Numbered from the stretch's first letter, positions 52,702 to 62,070 are shown. The stretch: 64,000 bases of DNA from an uncultured Flavobacteriaceae bacterium (GCA_947493175.1 CANLQD010000002.1:682001-746000), one strand, 5' to 3'. Notes: generated from the sequence alone by a model not told the origin. Translations and numbers: made by a program.

Positions 52702-52825
52702 ATGAAAATTATCCAAAGTTAGTTTTTCACTCCTAATAGCGCTATGTGCCTTTCCATCCTGTAGGGATACCACCAAGACTAGGCCACAACCATCTCAAAA
52801 ATCGATGGAAAACAAGACTATTTAA
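52702..52825 (+). pseudogene. Remnant of a lipoprotein gene
   Basis: ATG at 52702 opens MKIIQS and stops at once, but after a one-base shift near 52717-52721 the frame continues SFSLLIALCAFPSCRDTTKT then RPQPSQKSMENKTI, which is a lipoprotein signal with the lipobox FPSC. It then meets TAA. Weak homology-like frames continue to about 52960. The signature of a signal peptide in a broken frame makes a decayed gene likely; the family is unknown. Confidence 0.4.
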
Positions 52826-52988
52826 ACAAATACAATACTTAGTAGAAGGCATGGGATTCAATTTACCCGATCAAGTCACGTAAAAGTGACCAAAGCCGTT
52901 GTGAGGGTTATCAATAGTTGGAACAACTTGTATTGATTGCCATTACACGCTATCCGAAAATCGAATTGCACTACCTTGGGTCATTCAG

Positions 52989-53049
52989 CGAAACGACTAC
53001 ATAAAGACGTGACACGCCTCGGTGCATTTAAATCTTGACTATGGAGTAA
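52989..53049. repeat. Degenerate dispersed repeat, copy C
   Basis: CGAAACGACTACATAAAGAC, then GCCTCGGTGCATTTAAATCT and TGACTATGGAGTAA, line up with copies at 38901 and 39486. It precedes the gene at 53121 by about 70 nt. Confidence 0.4.
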
Positions 53050-53120
53050 AGGCATTTCACGGAAAACAGGGGTGATTTTTTAGTTCTAAAGTCGCAACTT
53101 CTACGATAAGACAAAAAATC

Positions 53121-53912
53121 ATGATTTCAAAAGAAACAGACCCGAGCGTAAAAATTATTCTAAGCGGATTATTGCTATTTGTTTTAGGTGCCTTGGTATA
53201 TTGGTTTCTAAATAGCCCCGTAGTAAAAAAACAAGAAGTGGTCGAGGAAATTATTCCCGAATTCTTCGATTATGGGGTAGTCTACGACAGCATCTATTGC
53301 AATTCCTTTTTTGAGTTTAAAATACAGCTGTTCAAAGGACATGAGATTTACTACCAAACATATAATCTTGTACAAAAGAGCCTTATCAAGTATGATACGG
53401 TTCCCTTACCTCCTACCCTTCCTACCGAAGTCGACACTGAGGTCCTTTTACACATAGAACCGGAATTCGTAGATAACGTACAGGATTTCCTTAAAAAAAA
53501 TAGTTTCTCTAAGGACAGCAGTTTGATACCTAACTTCAATGCCTACTTAAAAGAAAAGAGCAAGCGCGAGTTGTTTGGAGCCGACTACCAGCTTCGAATT
53601 TCTTGCCATCGACTAGCTAATGAAAGCTTGTTACAACACATCGCCAAGTATGAAAATCTACATCATCCAAACTACGGTACTGCAAAAACAACTCTCATAG
53701 ATGGAATATCTTTTCGGGAATATCATGGCATCGAACAACAACAGAATTTCATCATGGGCATGCGTACTAAAAACATCATCACTTATGTAACCGAACTTTA
53801 TGGTTTTGTTTTATTCGTCGATCTTTTTTACGAGACAGAAGAACAGAAATGTCTTTTATTGGATATGGTAGATCAGCTCGACTTTGCAACAAAAGCCGCT
53901 ACTACTATATAA
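53121..53912 (+). CDS. Membrane-anchored protein, unknown function
   Basis: 263 residues with one N-terminal membrane helix (about 11-31, IILSGLLLFVLGALVYWFL) and a large soluble part outside the membrane. The soluble part is mixed alpha/beta with no motif I know; LRISCHRLANESLLQHIAKY and IITYVTELYGFVLFVDLFYE are its most distinctive stretches. No signal peptidase or lipobox site is seen. Neighbouring genes give no functional hint; it stands alone between a decayed lipoprotein gene and a convergent rhamnosidase gene. Confidence 0.65.
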   Translation: MISKETDPSVKIILSGLLLFVLGALVYWFLNSPVVKKQEVVEEIIPEFFDYGVVYDSIYCNSFFEFKIQLFKGHEIYYQTYNLVQKSLIKYDTVPLPPTLPTEVDTEVLLHIEPEFVDNVQDFLKKNSFSKDSSLIPNFNAYLKEKSKRELFGADYQLRISCHRLANESLLQHIAKYENLHHPNYGTAKTTLIDGISFREYHGIEQQQNFIMGMRTKNIITYVTELYGFVLFVDLFYETEEQKCLLLDMVDQLDFATKAATTI

Positions 53913-53957
53913 TACTGGCACCCAACATTTAAGATTAAGCGCAGCATGTTCATTTTT

Positions 53958-56768
53958 TCAGTTCTCGATAGCTGCTACTTTTAAGGGTAGTTTTCCCAGG
54001 CGGCCTTTTGGGGCAACAATCACTTTTTTCCCTTTAGGTGCTTTATAGCGTACATAGAGTGCATCATCTTTAACGACCCAGTCTACCGTAACAGGCCCCG
54101 ACGGATGTAGTACAGTACCTTTGGCCCATTCTAGATAGGAAGACTGGGGACTGATCTCAATGACCTCTGAATTCATTTCCTGGTACCATCCAAGATTGAC
54201 TCCTAAGGCTGCGGTCGCCAAAAAATATGTGGGATGACCACTCCACGCATGACTCGAAGTACCTTGTTCCCCATCAATATCAAAGTTCTCCCAAGTTGTT
54301 GGTGTTTCCGAATGTAGGGCCATAGGGGACCAATAACGCTTAAGAAAATTTTCTGCCGTCTCGATTTCGCCCTGTTGATATAGCAAGGAAAAGAGGTAAA
54401 AAGAACTATATGGTGTTATTTTTCGTTTTCTTGTGATGCTTCCGATATCCACCAACTCCTTTTTTAAATTTTTCATGATAGATTCAATCCTAACGGAATC
54501 TGCCACTTCGAAAACCGCTGGCCAGATACTACTGGTCAGATGATGGCTTAAAACCTTTTTTTCCTGTTTAACTCCATCGATATACATCCCTTTATTAGCA
54601 TCCCATAAATATGTGTTGATAGCATCGGTCAAAAGGTCCGCTTGCTTTTGAAAGAAATCAGCTTCTGATGGTTTTTCCATCGCAATCGCCCAAGCCGATA
54701 GCGTGCGCAGACTTTTGACCAAAAGGGCCTGAAAAGCAGTCATATAGGCATCTTCCTTATTCAGGTCGGTCCACTCGATAAAAACACGGTTGGCATGAAT
54801 AAGTCCCAATTCGTTTTTTCGGTTCAAATGGTGCCGCAAAAGTGCAGCATAGTTCTTATAATATTTTTTGATAATCTGATCACCGCCTAAGTATTTTTGC
54901 AAATAATCTGCGGTCAACAATGTGATCAAAGGAAAGTCGTTATGTCTGTTTTGTTTACCGGCATACATTTCATCTTTATACATGTCTTGAAATAACCCCA
55001 AAGAATATGCTGCCAAACGCATATCACCACTCATCGCCATCGTAATGGCTGTTTCGGGTAACATATCTCCCGCATACAATCCTCGTTCCCGAAAAGGGGT
55101 GTCGGTATAAGAATCCTCTGCACATAGTCTTAATGTGCGCCAGCCCGCTTCATGGATTTTATTCAGGAGCATGTCATTACTTTGAAAACTCCCCAATGTG
55201 TGAAAAGGATACACTTGCCGAACCATACCGACCTTCTCTATTCTTATATTATCTTGCGCATTGTACAAATTAAGTTGTAGGTACTTTGCACCATAAGGTT
55301 TAAAGGATTCATAGCGTTTTGTGGTACCATCGGCGATAAACCGTAGTCCGGCCGCAACCTGGAAACGCTTATATAGCCAAGGTCCGCCCTGTGGGTGGGG
55401 TTCCTCACTAAAACCAATATCGATGATGGTACCTTTTGGAAAAGTTCCCTCTACAAAAAAACGTCCTAGTTGGGTTTCTTCCATTTGATAATACAAAGCC
55501 ACTCCCTCTGTTGGTACGGTAAATTCAATACCATTATTGTCAAAAGGTTTCATCGGTATCTCCTTTTTAGGATATGGTGGTTTCCAGACCATGTCCCGAA
55601 CAGGATGGTTTGCCGTCTCTTTTTTAGAGTGGATCGTAAAACTCTCCGAAAATTGGCTATCTATAAGTTGTTTGGTCTTTGAAAGGTCAATTGAATCGTA
55701 CACACCCTGATCTTCCGGGGAAACCGGCAAGAAGGTTCTAAACCAGCCCATATCTGTCTTCGAACGTTCAGACGACACCAAAACTCGGGCATTTTTTGGA
55801 AGGGCCATATAGAATTCCCAAGAACCCCATATGATACCGTACTTCACCACGAATAGATTCCAGCCCTTTTTAAGGGTACAGAGATAGTTTCTGCGATAAT
55901 TCGTTTCTGGGAAGGATGGATCCGGTTGAATAGGTGTTCCATTTAAATGATAATCGCCCCACCAAAGCCCAATAGGAACTTCTTGTTCTTCCTCACTGAA
56001 CAAATAGGTATACCCAATCGCCTTCTGGGAACTGTTGTATTCCTTTATATTGCGGTCATGCGTCGGAATTCTAAAAGAATAAAGATGCTCCGTGTTCGAT
56101 AAGGCACTGGGCACCCCTGTGCGCTGCGCCAAAATTTCCTCTTGGGTGAGCATCGGGATAGGTCTAGGTTGAAAGCCTCCCCATTTTTTTGACACTAGAA
56201 GTGCGGGAACCTGCCAGGTAGTATCCTTATCATTACAATGATTCCAACCTATATCTTTAGAGGTATCCCAGCTTTCGATAGCTCCGGTTGCGAAAGAAAA
56301 ACGAGGCATGCTCGCATCATATCCCAAAGATGCTTTGCACTGCCACTCCAAAGAGCTTAAATCAATATTCTCAGAGGTTGTTTCAATACGACCCCAAGCA
56401 GCAAAAGCTCCATGATAATCGAATAACTGATAGGTTTCCATGCCATTGCTCAGTACCTTGACTACCAAACAGTTTTGTCCTTTATGAAGTAGGGGCTCTA
56501 AATCGTACGTGTCATAATAGGGATGATCATGGTAGGAACGGGACGGACCAAAATTCACATACGCCCCATTTACATATAGGGCATATCGGGAATCGGCATA
56601 GAGATGAAGAACTGCAGATTGTAAAGAGTCTTTTATCTGTATAGATTTTTGAAAGAACGCGTACTCATTACGGCCACCACCATCTTCATCGACCCAAACC
56701 AAATTGGGATGTTGAGCGAATACCTGATAACAGGCCATTGTAAAAATCAAAAACCAATGCACTTTCAT
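53958..56768 (-). CDS. Exported GH78-type alpha-L-rhamnosidase-like glycoside hydrolase
   Basis: 936-residue exported enzyme with signal peptide (about 1-18, ending QVFAQ). The layout is that of GH78: an N-terminal carbohydrate-binding beta domain (ALYVNGAYVNFGPSRSYHDH at about 64-83), further beta-sandwich domains (about 100-500), and an (alpha/alpha)6 catalytic barrel (about 520-830) with LCAEDSYTDTPFRERGLYAG (about 549-568) where GH78 enzymes have the acidic catalytic cluster, and GEQGTSSHAWSGHPTYFL late. A C-terminal beta domain closes it. It would cleave terminal alpha-L-rhamnose from plant or algal polysaccharides such as pectin or ulvan. No T9SS domain is seen. Confidence 0.82.
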   Translation of the reverse strand: MKVHWFLIFTMACYQVFAQHPNLVWVDEDGGGRNEYAFFQKSIQIKDSLQSAVLHLYADSRYALYVNGAYVNFGPSRSYHDHPYYDTYDLEPLLHKGQNCLVVKVLSNGMETYQLFDYHGAFAAWGRIETTSENIDLSSLEWQCKASLGYDASMPRFSFATGAIESWDTSKDIGWNHCNDKDTTWQVPALLVSKKWGGFQPRPIPMLTQEEILAQRTGVPSALSNTEHLYSFRIPTHDRNIKEYNSSQKAIGYTYLFSEEEQEVPIGLWWGDYHLNGTPIQPDPSFPETNYRRNYLCTLKKGWNLFVVKYGIIWGSWEFYMALPKNARVLVSSERSKTDMGWFRTFLPVSPEDQGVYDSIDLSKTKQLIDSQFSESFTIHSKKETANHPVRDMVWKPPYPKKEIPMKPFDNNGIEFTVPTEGVALYYQMEETQLGRFFVEGTFPKGTIIDIGFSEEPHPQGGPWLYKRFQVAAGLRFIADGTTKRYESFKPYGAKYLQLNLYNAQDNIRIEKVGMVRQVYPFHTLGSFQSNDMLLNKIHEAGWRTLRLCAEDSYTDTPFRERGLYAGDMLPETAITMAMSGDMRLAAYSLGLFQDMYKDEMYAGKQNRHNDFPLITLLTADYLQKYLGGDQIIKKYYKNYAALLRHHLNRKNELGLIHANRVFIEWTDLNKEDAYMTAFQALLVKSLRTLSAWAIAMEKPSEADFFQKQADLLTDAINTYLWDANKGMYIDGVKQEKKVLSHHLTSSIWPAVFEVADSVRIESIMKNLKKELVDIGSITRKRKITPYSSFYLFSLLYQQGEIETAENFLKRYWSPMALHSETPTTWENFDIDGEQGTSSHAWSGHPTYFLATAALGVNLGWYQEMNSEVIEISPQSSYLEWAKGTVLHPSGPVTVDWVVKDDALYVRYKAPKGKKVIVAPKGRLGKLPLKVAAIEN

Positions 56769-56922
56769 GTTTAACTACTCGTTATATCCATTATTCCTAT
56801 TTCGATGCTAAATATAACCAGAACCCTAAAAGAGAAGTTGGTTAAAAACACCAAATACCGAACTTTTTTAATCAGCCTTTTTAAAACTTGTATCACAAAG
56901 GCATACCCCCTACTTTTAACTC

Positions 56923-58383
56923 ATGAAAAAACAACTTCTAAAGGCGGTCTACGATTCCGAAGAATTTCGAAAAAAAGGGCATATCCTAATTGATCAATTG
57001 GCCAACCATCTTGCTGATAAATTGCAAGAGAAGTCCAAAAATGCGATTTATTGGAACGAGCCGGAAGAGGAATTGAAATTTTGGCAAGACTTTCTTTCGA
57101 CCGGAGATGAAAAAGCAATGTTTTCCAAAATCACGGAACGCACCACGTATGTGCATCACCCACATTACATAGGTCATCAAGTGAGTCCGGCCGCTCCCAT
57201 TACGGCACTTAGCGGAATGATCAGTTCGCTTTTAAACAATGGTATGGCGGTGTACGAAATGGGAATGGCGCCATCTGCCATAGAACGCGTGGTAACCGAT
57301 ATCCTTTGTAAAAAAGTCGGGTACGGCGACGCTTCCAGGGGATTTTTAACCTCTGGAGGTACCTTAGCCAATCTTACCGCACTTTTGGCCGCCAGAAAAG
57401 CAAAAGTAGCCTATGACATATGGAATGAAGGACATTCAGAAAGTCTTGGCATTATAGTTAGTGAAGAAGCGCACTACTGTGTGGATCGAGCTGCCAAAAT
57501 AATGGGGTTGGGTGAAAAGGGAATCATAAAAGTTCCAGCTACCGATGGCTACGAAATGAATATTTCACTGTTGGAAAACTACTACCGGGAAGCAACTGAA
57601 AAAGGCATACAAATTTTTGCCATTGTCGGAAGTGCCCCTTCTACGGCCACCGGGGTATACGATAACTTAGAGGCTATTGCAGCATTTTCCCAAAAGTACC
57701 ACTTATGGTTTCATGTAGACGGAGCTCATGGAGGGGCCGCTATTTTTTCAAAAAAATACCGCCATACGTTGGCCGGAGTAGAAAAAGCGGATTCCCTTGT
57801 TATTGACGGCCATAAAATGATGATGATGCCCACCATTACAACGGCTTTATTGATGCGGGAAGGAAAACACGCCAATGCTACCTTTAGTCAAAAAGCGGAG
57901 TACCTTTTGACCCAAGCCGATCACGAAGATTGGTATAACTCCGGGAAACGCACCTTTGAATGTACCAAGAACATGATGAGCATTCATTGGTATACGCTGA
58001 TAAAGGCCTATGGGGAAGGTGTTTTTGATGAATATGTGACCCATTTGTACGATATGGGAAGGTTTTTTGGGGAAATGGTCAAAGAGGAACCTGCCTTTGA
58101 ACTGGCAGTAGCACCTGTCTCGAATATCGTTTGTTTTCGCTATGTAAAAGGCTCACTGGATACCGAGGCCTTAAATAATCTCAATGCGAAGGTGCGCCAA
58201 CACCTTTTGGAAGACGGGAAATTCTATATTGTGCAGACCAAATTAAGAGGTGTTCATTATCTGAGAGTAACGGTCATGAATCCGTTTACTACTTCCCAAC
58301 ACTTGAGAATGCTATTAAAAAAAATTCGTACGTACGCGGAAGAAGTTAGCTCACAACTGAATCTTACCCACAGGTCATTTTAA
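56923..58383 (+). CDS. PLP-dependent group II decarboxylase
   Basis: 486-residue pyridoxal-phosphate enzyme of the aromatic-L-amino-acid/glutamate/diaminobutyrate decarboxylase group. PLP lysine is Lys298 in VIDGHKMMMM, the cofactor-binding Asp is Asp266 in HVDGAHGG, and the N-terminal region shows PHYIGHQVSPAAPITAL with YEMGMAPSAIE (about 111-121). The sequence resembles L-2,4-diaminobutyrate or sulfinoalanine-type decarboxylases more than glutamate decarboxylase, but the substrate is not resolved. It is a single gene, opposite to GH78 and convergent with the secreted protein at 58400. The start is ATG, and a TACTTTTA box ends 4 nt before it, so a leaderless start is possible. Confidence 0.85.
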   Translation: MKKQLLKAVYDSEEFRKKGHILIDQLANHLADKLQEKSKNAIYWNEPEEELKFWQDFLSTGDEKAMFSKITERTTYVHHPHYIGHQVSPAAPITALSGMISSLLNNGMAVYEMGMAPSAIERVVTDILCKKVGYGDASRGFLTSGGTLANLTALLAARKAKVAYDIWNEGHSESLGIIVSEEAHYCVDRAAKIMGLGEKGIIKVPATDGYEMNISLLENYYREATEKGIQIFAIVGSAPSTATGVYDNLEAIAAFSQKYHLWFHVDGAHGGAAIFSKKYRHTLAGVEKADSLVIDGHKMMMMPTITTALLMREGKHANATFSQKAEYLLTQADHEDWYNSGKRTFECTKNMMSIHWYTLIKAYGEGVFDEYVTHLYDMGRFFGEMVKEEPAFELAVAPVSNIVCFRYVKGSLDTEALNNLNAKVRQHLLEDGKFYIVQTKLRGVHYLRVTVMNPFTTSQHLRMLLKKIRTYAEEVSSQLNLTHRSF

Positions 58384-58399
58384 GAAAAGTAGGAACCCT

Positions 58400-59248
58400 T
58401 TACTGCGCAGAAAACGTTTTGGAAGCAAAAAGCTGCTCGGATAAATACCGCAAGGAAGATTTCCATTTACCCCCTGCCAACAGGGTTCCGCTATTGACAC
58501 CTGTCTTTTTCATAAACAAATCCTCCGTGAAATCAATCTTAAAGCACTCTTCCGGACTATCGGCATTAAAAAGTCGGATACTGATAAGGCGCTCCATTTG
58601 GGCATTGTCTGCAACCACATTATTCACCGAATTGGAAGCTGCATCACTTCCAGTTTCGTTTTCGTTGATAGAAACATAGAGTAGGTATTCTGTTCCCAAT
58701 ACCTTTCTCAGCGCCTCAGGTGACGACTGTCTTAACTGTCCGTAATTTACGCCCGCATCTATGAGCTTTTCCACTGCTTCGCTCATTGGTAAAACATCAA
58801 TTCCGGTCGTGTTCGTTTTTCCTGATAATAGGTTGACCACAAACGCTGTCGCATTACTGGAAAGGGCCTTATCATAAGCCCCATTTCTATTAAAATCCGC
58901 AGGTACGATAGCGACACTATTCTTCTCAAAACTGGGAGCTATGAAGATATCTTTAGGAACGGAAGTTTCTTCAACCACGGTCCCCGCCAAAGGGTTTTCG
59001 GTGGCTGTTCCTTTAAAGTTCTGCGTTCTTCCACTGGCGAAAACAATCTTCTCTACCCCCTTGGTGCTAATTTCGTTGACCACACTTTCACCAGGGTAGT
59101 TAAAACTAATCGCCCCTTCAGTAACCTTTGTAACTTTCACCTGGAGCAGCTCGCCACTCACTGTCATGATAATATCATTCTTCGAATTTGCTTGGGAAAA
59201 TCCGTTGAAACAAAACAACAATCCCATAATTAGTATTAGATTCCTCAT
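58400..59248 (-). CDS. Exported protein, unknown function (second ECF module)
   Basis: 282-residue secreted or outer-membrane protein with a signal peptide (about 1-20, ending GFSQ). The first 100 residues include a short beta unit that reads ISFNYPGESVVNEISTKGVE, like the small domain that recurs in Bacteroidota exported proteins. The remainder is a mixed domain with AIVPADFNRNGAYDKAL (about 111-127) and KVLGTEYLLYVSINENETGS (about 187-206), like lipoprotein families whose role is unknown. It follows the coiled-coil protein on the same strand, and both lie downstream of an ECF sigma factor. Confidence 0.65.
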   Translation of the reverse strand: MRNLILIMGLLFCFNGFSQANSKNDIIMTVSGELLQVKVTKVTEGAISFNYPGESVVNEISTKGVEKIVFASGRTQNFKGTATENPLAGTVVEETSVPKDIFIAPSFEKNSVAIVPADFNRNGAYDKALSSNATAFVVNLLSGKTNTTGIDVLPMSEAVEKLIDAGVNYGQLRQSSPEALRKVLGTEYLLYVSINENETGSDAASNSVNNVVADNAQMERLISIRLFNADSPEECFKIDFTEDLFMKKTGVNSGTLLAGGKWKSSLRYLSEQLFASKTFSAQ

Positions 59249-59317
59249 TTTTCAAAATTTAAATTAGTAATTACAAACCATCTCGCAACAGCTAGGAATT
59301 AGATTTCAAAAGAACCC

Positions 59318-60442
59318 TCATAGATCGATCCGTAATCCGGCAGATACGAACTGCTCATCCGATATTCCATTTCCAAAAATGGTATTGAGGTCATATTTTC
59401 CATACAATGAGATAGCCCCAACTCCAATATAGGCACTTACACCATAGATCTGTTTATTGATATCGTAGCCATCGATTACCTCTGCATTGTACCACCATCT
59501 TCTTCTATGTAAGGAACGGTATTCTAATTTTTGACGGGCATCCAAATTCAACCCAACATATCCTCCAATCCCTATTTTAAATTTGTTCCGGGCCGAATAG
59601 TAGCTTCCATTGGAATTATATCTTTTTTTGGTAGGACCGAATTCCAAATGTACGGGGAGTACCAAATTACTCACCACAAAACTTGATCGATTCAGATAGG
59701 ATGGAAATTCCTCCAAGACCGTTTGACCGGCTATCTCGGTAAAGAACCTATTTCCACTGGGTTCCAATTCGTTAAACTGTAAGGACAATCCGTATTTGAG
59801 TCTAAGGCCATTTTTCTTTACCAAGGGTGTCTTTGCGGTGAAACCAAACTCCAAAAAACGGGAGCTATAGAACAAATAATCGTTCTCATCCTCTATATCG
59901 TACCAGGTGATACCATCCTTCACCGTATTGTTAAGTCCTAAAGCGAAAACCAGGTCCAAGGTTGTCGGACTTTTAAGTTCGCTCTTGTTCAATACGAGAT
60001 CCGCCGGTTCGGACGCTACGACCTTTAAAGGTCTTTCCTTTGTTTTCTCCAATTCGGTCGGAGAACCGTTTTCCTTAAAATAAGCGTCGATATCCAAAAA
60101 AATAGGAACATCATCGAATACTTCTTGGGTTTCCTTCTTTTTCTCCAAATAAGCAATGGTCTCCAGTAATACCGCCTGCCGTTCATCAATTTTTTGTGCA
60201 CGACCTTCGGCAGCTTTCAGCTTTAATCTATTGGCTTCCGCTATTCCAATAACTCCGTTATCCAATAAACTGTTGATATCCTCTACCTGCTTTCTTAAAG
60301 CGTTTTTTTCCTCCTTTTCTATTTGTTCAATTCTTTTACGAAGCGATGCTATGGTCTCTCTTACATCAGCATCCATATCTTGGGCAAACAAAGGCATACA
60401 ACCAAATTGGATGGCCAAGAAAATGACTAGTAGCTTTTTCAT
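59318..60442 (-). CDS. Exported protein with coiled coil and outer-membrane beta-barrel-like domain
   Basis: 374 residues: signal peptide (about 1-20, ending LFAQ), a long coiled coil (about 25-110, alternating charged heptads) and a C-terminal domain of amphipathic strands with aromatic ends (about 165-374) typical of a porin-like outer-membrane barrel: DLVFALGLNNTVKDGITWYD, RLKYGLSLQFNELEPSGNRF and a final FVSAGLRIDL. The periplasmic coiled coil could reach to the cell wall or a partner. I recognise no named family. It lies between the anti-sigma-like gene and the gene at 58400. Confidence 0.68.
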   Translation of the reverse strand: MKKLLVIFLAIQFGCMPLFAQDMDADVRETIASLRKRIEQIEKEEKNALRKQVEDINSLLDNGVIGIAEANRLKLKAAEGRAQKIDERQAVLLETIAYLEKKKETQEVFDDVPIFLDIDAYFKENGSPTELEKTKERPLKVVASEPADLVLNKSELKSPTTLDLVFALGLNNTVKDGITWYDIEDENDYLFYSSRFLEFGFTAKTPLVKKNGLRLKYGLSLQFNELEPSGNRFFTEIAGQTVLEEFPSYLNRSSFVVSNLVLPVHLEFGPTKKRYNSNGSYYSARNKFKIGIGGYVGLNLDARQKLEYRSLHRRRWWYNAEVIDGYDINKQIYGVSAYIGVGAISLYGKYDLNTIFGNGISDEQFVSAGLRIDL

Positions 60443-60542
60443 ATAACATGCTTTAGTATTTACCTATTATTGTTCACACCCTATCTAACAAGAAGTATCA
60501 AAGACTTGTTACCTATTTTTAGCTAATTGATTCATGTTCAAC

Positions 60543-61244
60543 TCAGTTGGCTATGATACTTTTAAGTTTCAAATAGCGTTGTTTAGCGTCTTGGTACAAC
60601 CGCCGTTCAAGCGGTCGTTCAATTTCATTTTCTATTTCCATAAGCATTGCATGGGCATTGGTTTTACGTATGATCGATAGTGCGTGCTCCCTTGCCCTAT
60701 TGGTTCTCGCCTTTTTTAATAATGACTCTATTTCCGAGTCGGTTACCGATCCTACCGATGGGTCACTAGACAGTTTTGTCGCTAATTTTTGATTTGAAAC
60801 CACTTCCGCTTCGGAAACACTATGCTCCATTGGGTGAAAAGCAGCTACCGATGGCCTTTCTTTTTGAACAATGGAGGCACCTACCTCCTCCGTTCCCTGT
60901 TTTGTAATAGCACCTCTCTTGGTATGTTTTATCGATTGCAGTCGAGCCGTGAGTAGTTGGTTTTGAATCTTATACACGTCTTTGGCGATGGGTGTTTTTG
61001 GAATTTTTACATGGTCGTCTTCACTCCGGACGGAATGAGGAACTGGATTTTCACCGGTAAAATGGATGCTGCCAACTAGAATCACCAATAACATGCTCAT
61101 CCGAAAGCGAAAGCTGTTCTTCTTTTTTTTACGGTTCGCCTTGTCGAGTTCATTCGAAATGTGCCGCCAAGTATCGCTCTTTGGTAAAAGAGTATCATCT
61201 TTAAAGATGTTTTTTGCATATACCTCTACATTAAAACGTTTCAT
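60543..61244 (-). CDS. Probable anti-sigma membrane partner (second ECF module)
   Basis: 233-residue single-span protein: an N-terminal cytoplasmic part (about 1-45) with the basic stretch NRKKKKNSFRFR just before one membrane helix (about 49-62, SMLLVILVGSIHF), then a long, Ser/Thr- and charge-rich periplasmic part and a helical end. TLLPKSDTWRHISNELDKAN (about 18-37) is the typical short cytoplasmic segment that can hold a sigma factor. It overlaps the sigma gene by 14 nt, which strongly suggests partnership. No zinc motif is present. Confidence 0.65.
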   Translation of the reverse strand: MKRFNVEVYAKNIFKDDTLLPKSDTWRHISNELDKANRKKKKNSFRFRMSMLLVILVGSIHFTGENPVPHSVRSEDDHVKIPKTPIAKDVYKIQNQLLTARLQSIKHTKRGAITKQGTEEVGASIVQKERPSVAAFHPMEHSVSEAEVVSNQKLATKLSSDPSVGSVTDSEIESLLKKARTNRAREHALSIIRKTNAHAMLMEIENEIERPLERRLYQDAKQRYLKLKSIIAN

Positions 61245-61758
61245 ACTTTTTTCTATGGATTTCTAGTTTTCGCTGTAGGATCTTGCGCGCTTTAGAAAGT
61301 TTTGTTTTTGAAGTATTCTTTGGAATACCCAGTGTTTTGGCTATTTCGGTATGTCGATATCCTTCGATGGCATGCAACATAAAAACCAGCCTATAATGCT
61401 CTGGGAGTTCGTTAATAAGTTGTAGCAGGTAGTCCGCATCGGTTTTCATCAAAACACCTTGTTTTTCTGGAACTTCTAATTTCTGCATCGCCGTATCGAG
61501 CAAAAACGGTCGGTGATTTTTAAGAAAAGACAAACATTCCCGCACCATAATACGCTTTACCCAACCTTCAAAACTACCTTCGCCCCTAAAAGTTTCTAAA
61601 CGCAAAAAAACTTTCAAAAAGCCCTGTTGCATAGTATCTTCAGCGTACTGTAGGTCCCGAACATACCTTCTACACAAAGCAAGCATCTTAGGTGCGTATT
61701 TTTCATACAATGCTCGCTGGGCAGTATTGCTTGCCTTCGTGGCCTTATGAATTAGCAT
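61231..61758 (-). CDS. RNA polymerase ECF sigma factor (second module)
   Basis: 175-residue sigma-70 family ECF factor. Region 2 (about 5-80) includes ALYEKYAPKMLALCRRYVRD, EDTMQQGFLKVFLRLETFRG and SFEGWVKRIMVRECLSFLKN; region 4 (about 115-165) includes INELPEHYRLVFMLHAIEGY and the helix-turn-helix EIAKTLGIPKNTSKTKLSKA. I use the ATG at 61758, which matches where ECF factors begin; a GTG at 61788 would add 10 residues and would fall in the leader hairpin. Its end overlaps the anti-sigma-like gene by 14 nt. It probably activates its own operon and the two exported-protein genes. Confidence 0.9.
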   Translation of the reverse strand: MLIHKATKASNTAQRALYEKYAPKMLALCRRYVRDLQYAEDTMQQGFLKVFLRLETFRGEGSFEGWVKRIMVRECLSFLKNHRPFLLDTAMQKLEVPEKQGVLMKTDADYLLQLINELPEHYRLVFMLHAIEGYRHTEIAKTLGIPKNTSKTKLSKARKILQRKLEIHRKKYETF

Positions 61759-61781
61759 ACGCTCATTATAAAGGGGAATAA

Positions 61782-61855
61782 TTTTCACTTTTTAGGCTTA
61801 AAGGTTTCGAACCGAGACATGGGGTCTTTATTATATAGACCCTAAAAAGTGAAAA
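61782..61855 (-). promoter_or_regulatory. Long inverted repeat in the leader of the second ECF sigma gene
   Basis: TTTTCACTTTTTAGG (61782-61796) and CCTAAAAAGTGAAAA (61841-61855) are perfect 15-bp arms. Within the 44-nt loop a smaller hairpin (GGGTCT at 61822-61827 with AGACCC at 61837-61842) abuts the right arm. On the minus strand the structure lies in the mRNA leader, just before the sigma start, or it may be a DNA site for a dimeric regulator. Confidence 0.6.
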
Positions 61856-62070
61856 GGAGTTCTTGGAAAAAGCAGTTTAACACAAAAATTAACACCTTAT
61901 TCACAATAAGGCGCTCGCCTTTAAAATGAACCTGTCTTGAGTTAAATAGCAAGCAAACACATGGAGGGGGAACCTATGTGGAAATCGGATACCTAACCGT
62001 ACATAAATCCGGAACATCATCAGTTTCTACTTACTGTATTTCGTAGAAGACATCAACATACACAGGTTCT

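Larger units (their letters stand above)
52486..53120. other. Long intergenic region with a decayed gene and dispersed repeat
   Basis: 635 nt without an intact gene. It holds the fad operon terminator (52523-52555), a frameshifted lipoprotein remnant (52702-52825 and beyond) and a copy of the degenerate dispersed repeat (52989-53049). Stop codons appear in all frames in between. Confidence 0.6.

Noticed and set aside
56888..56918. TTG-N20-TACTTTTA as the promoter of the PLP decarboxylase gene
   Set aside because: It ends 4 nt before the ATG, which would require a leaderless transcript; I mention it in the gene entry but do not call it as a promoter.
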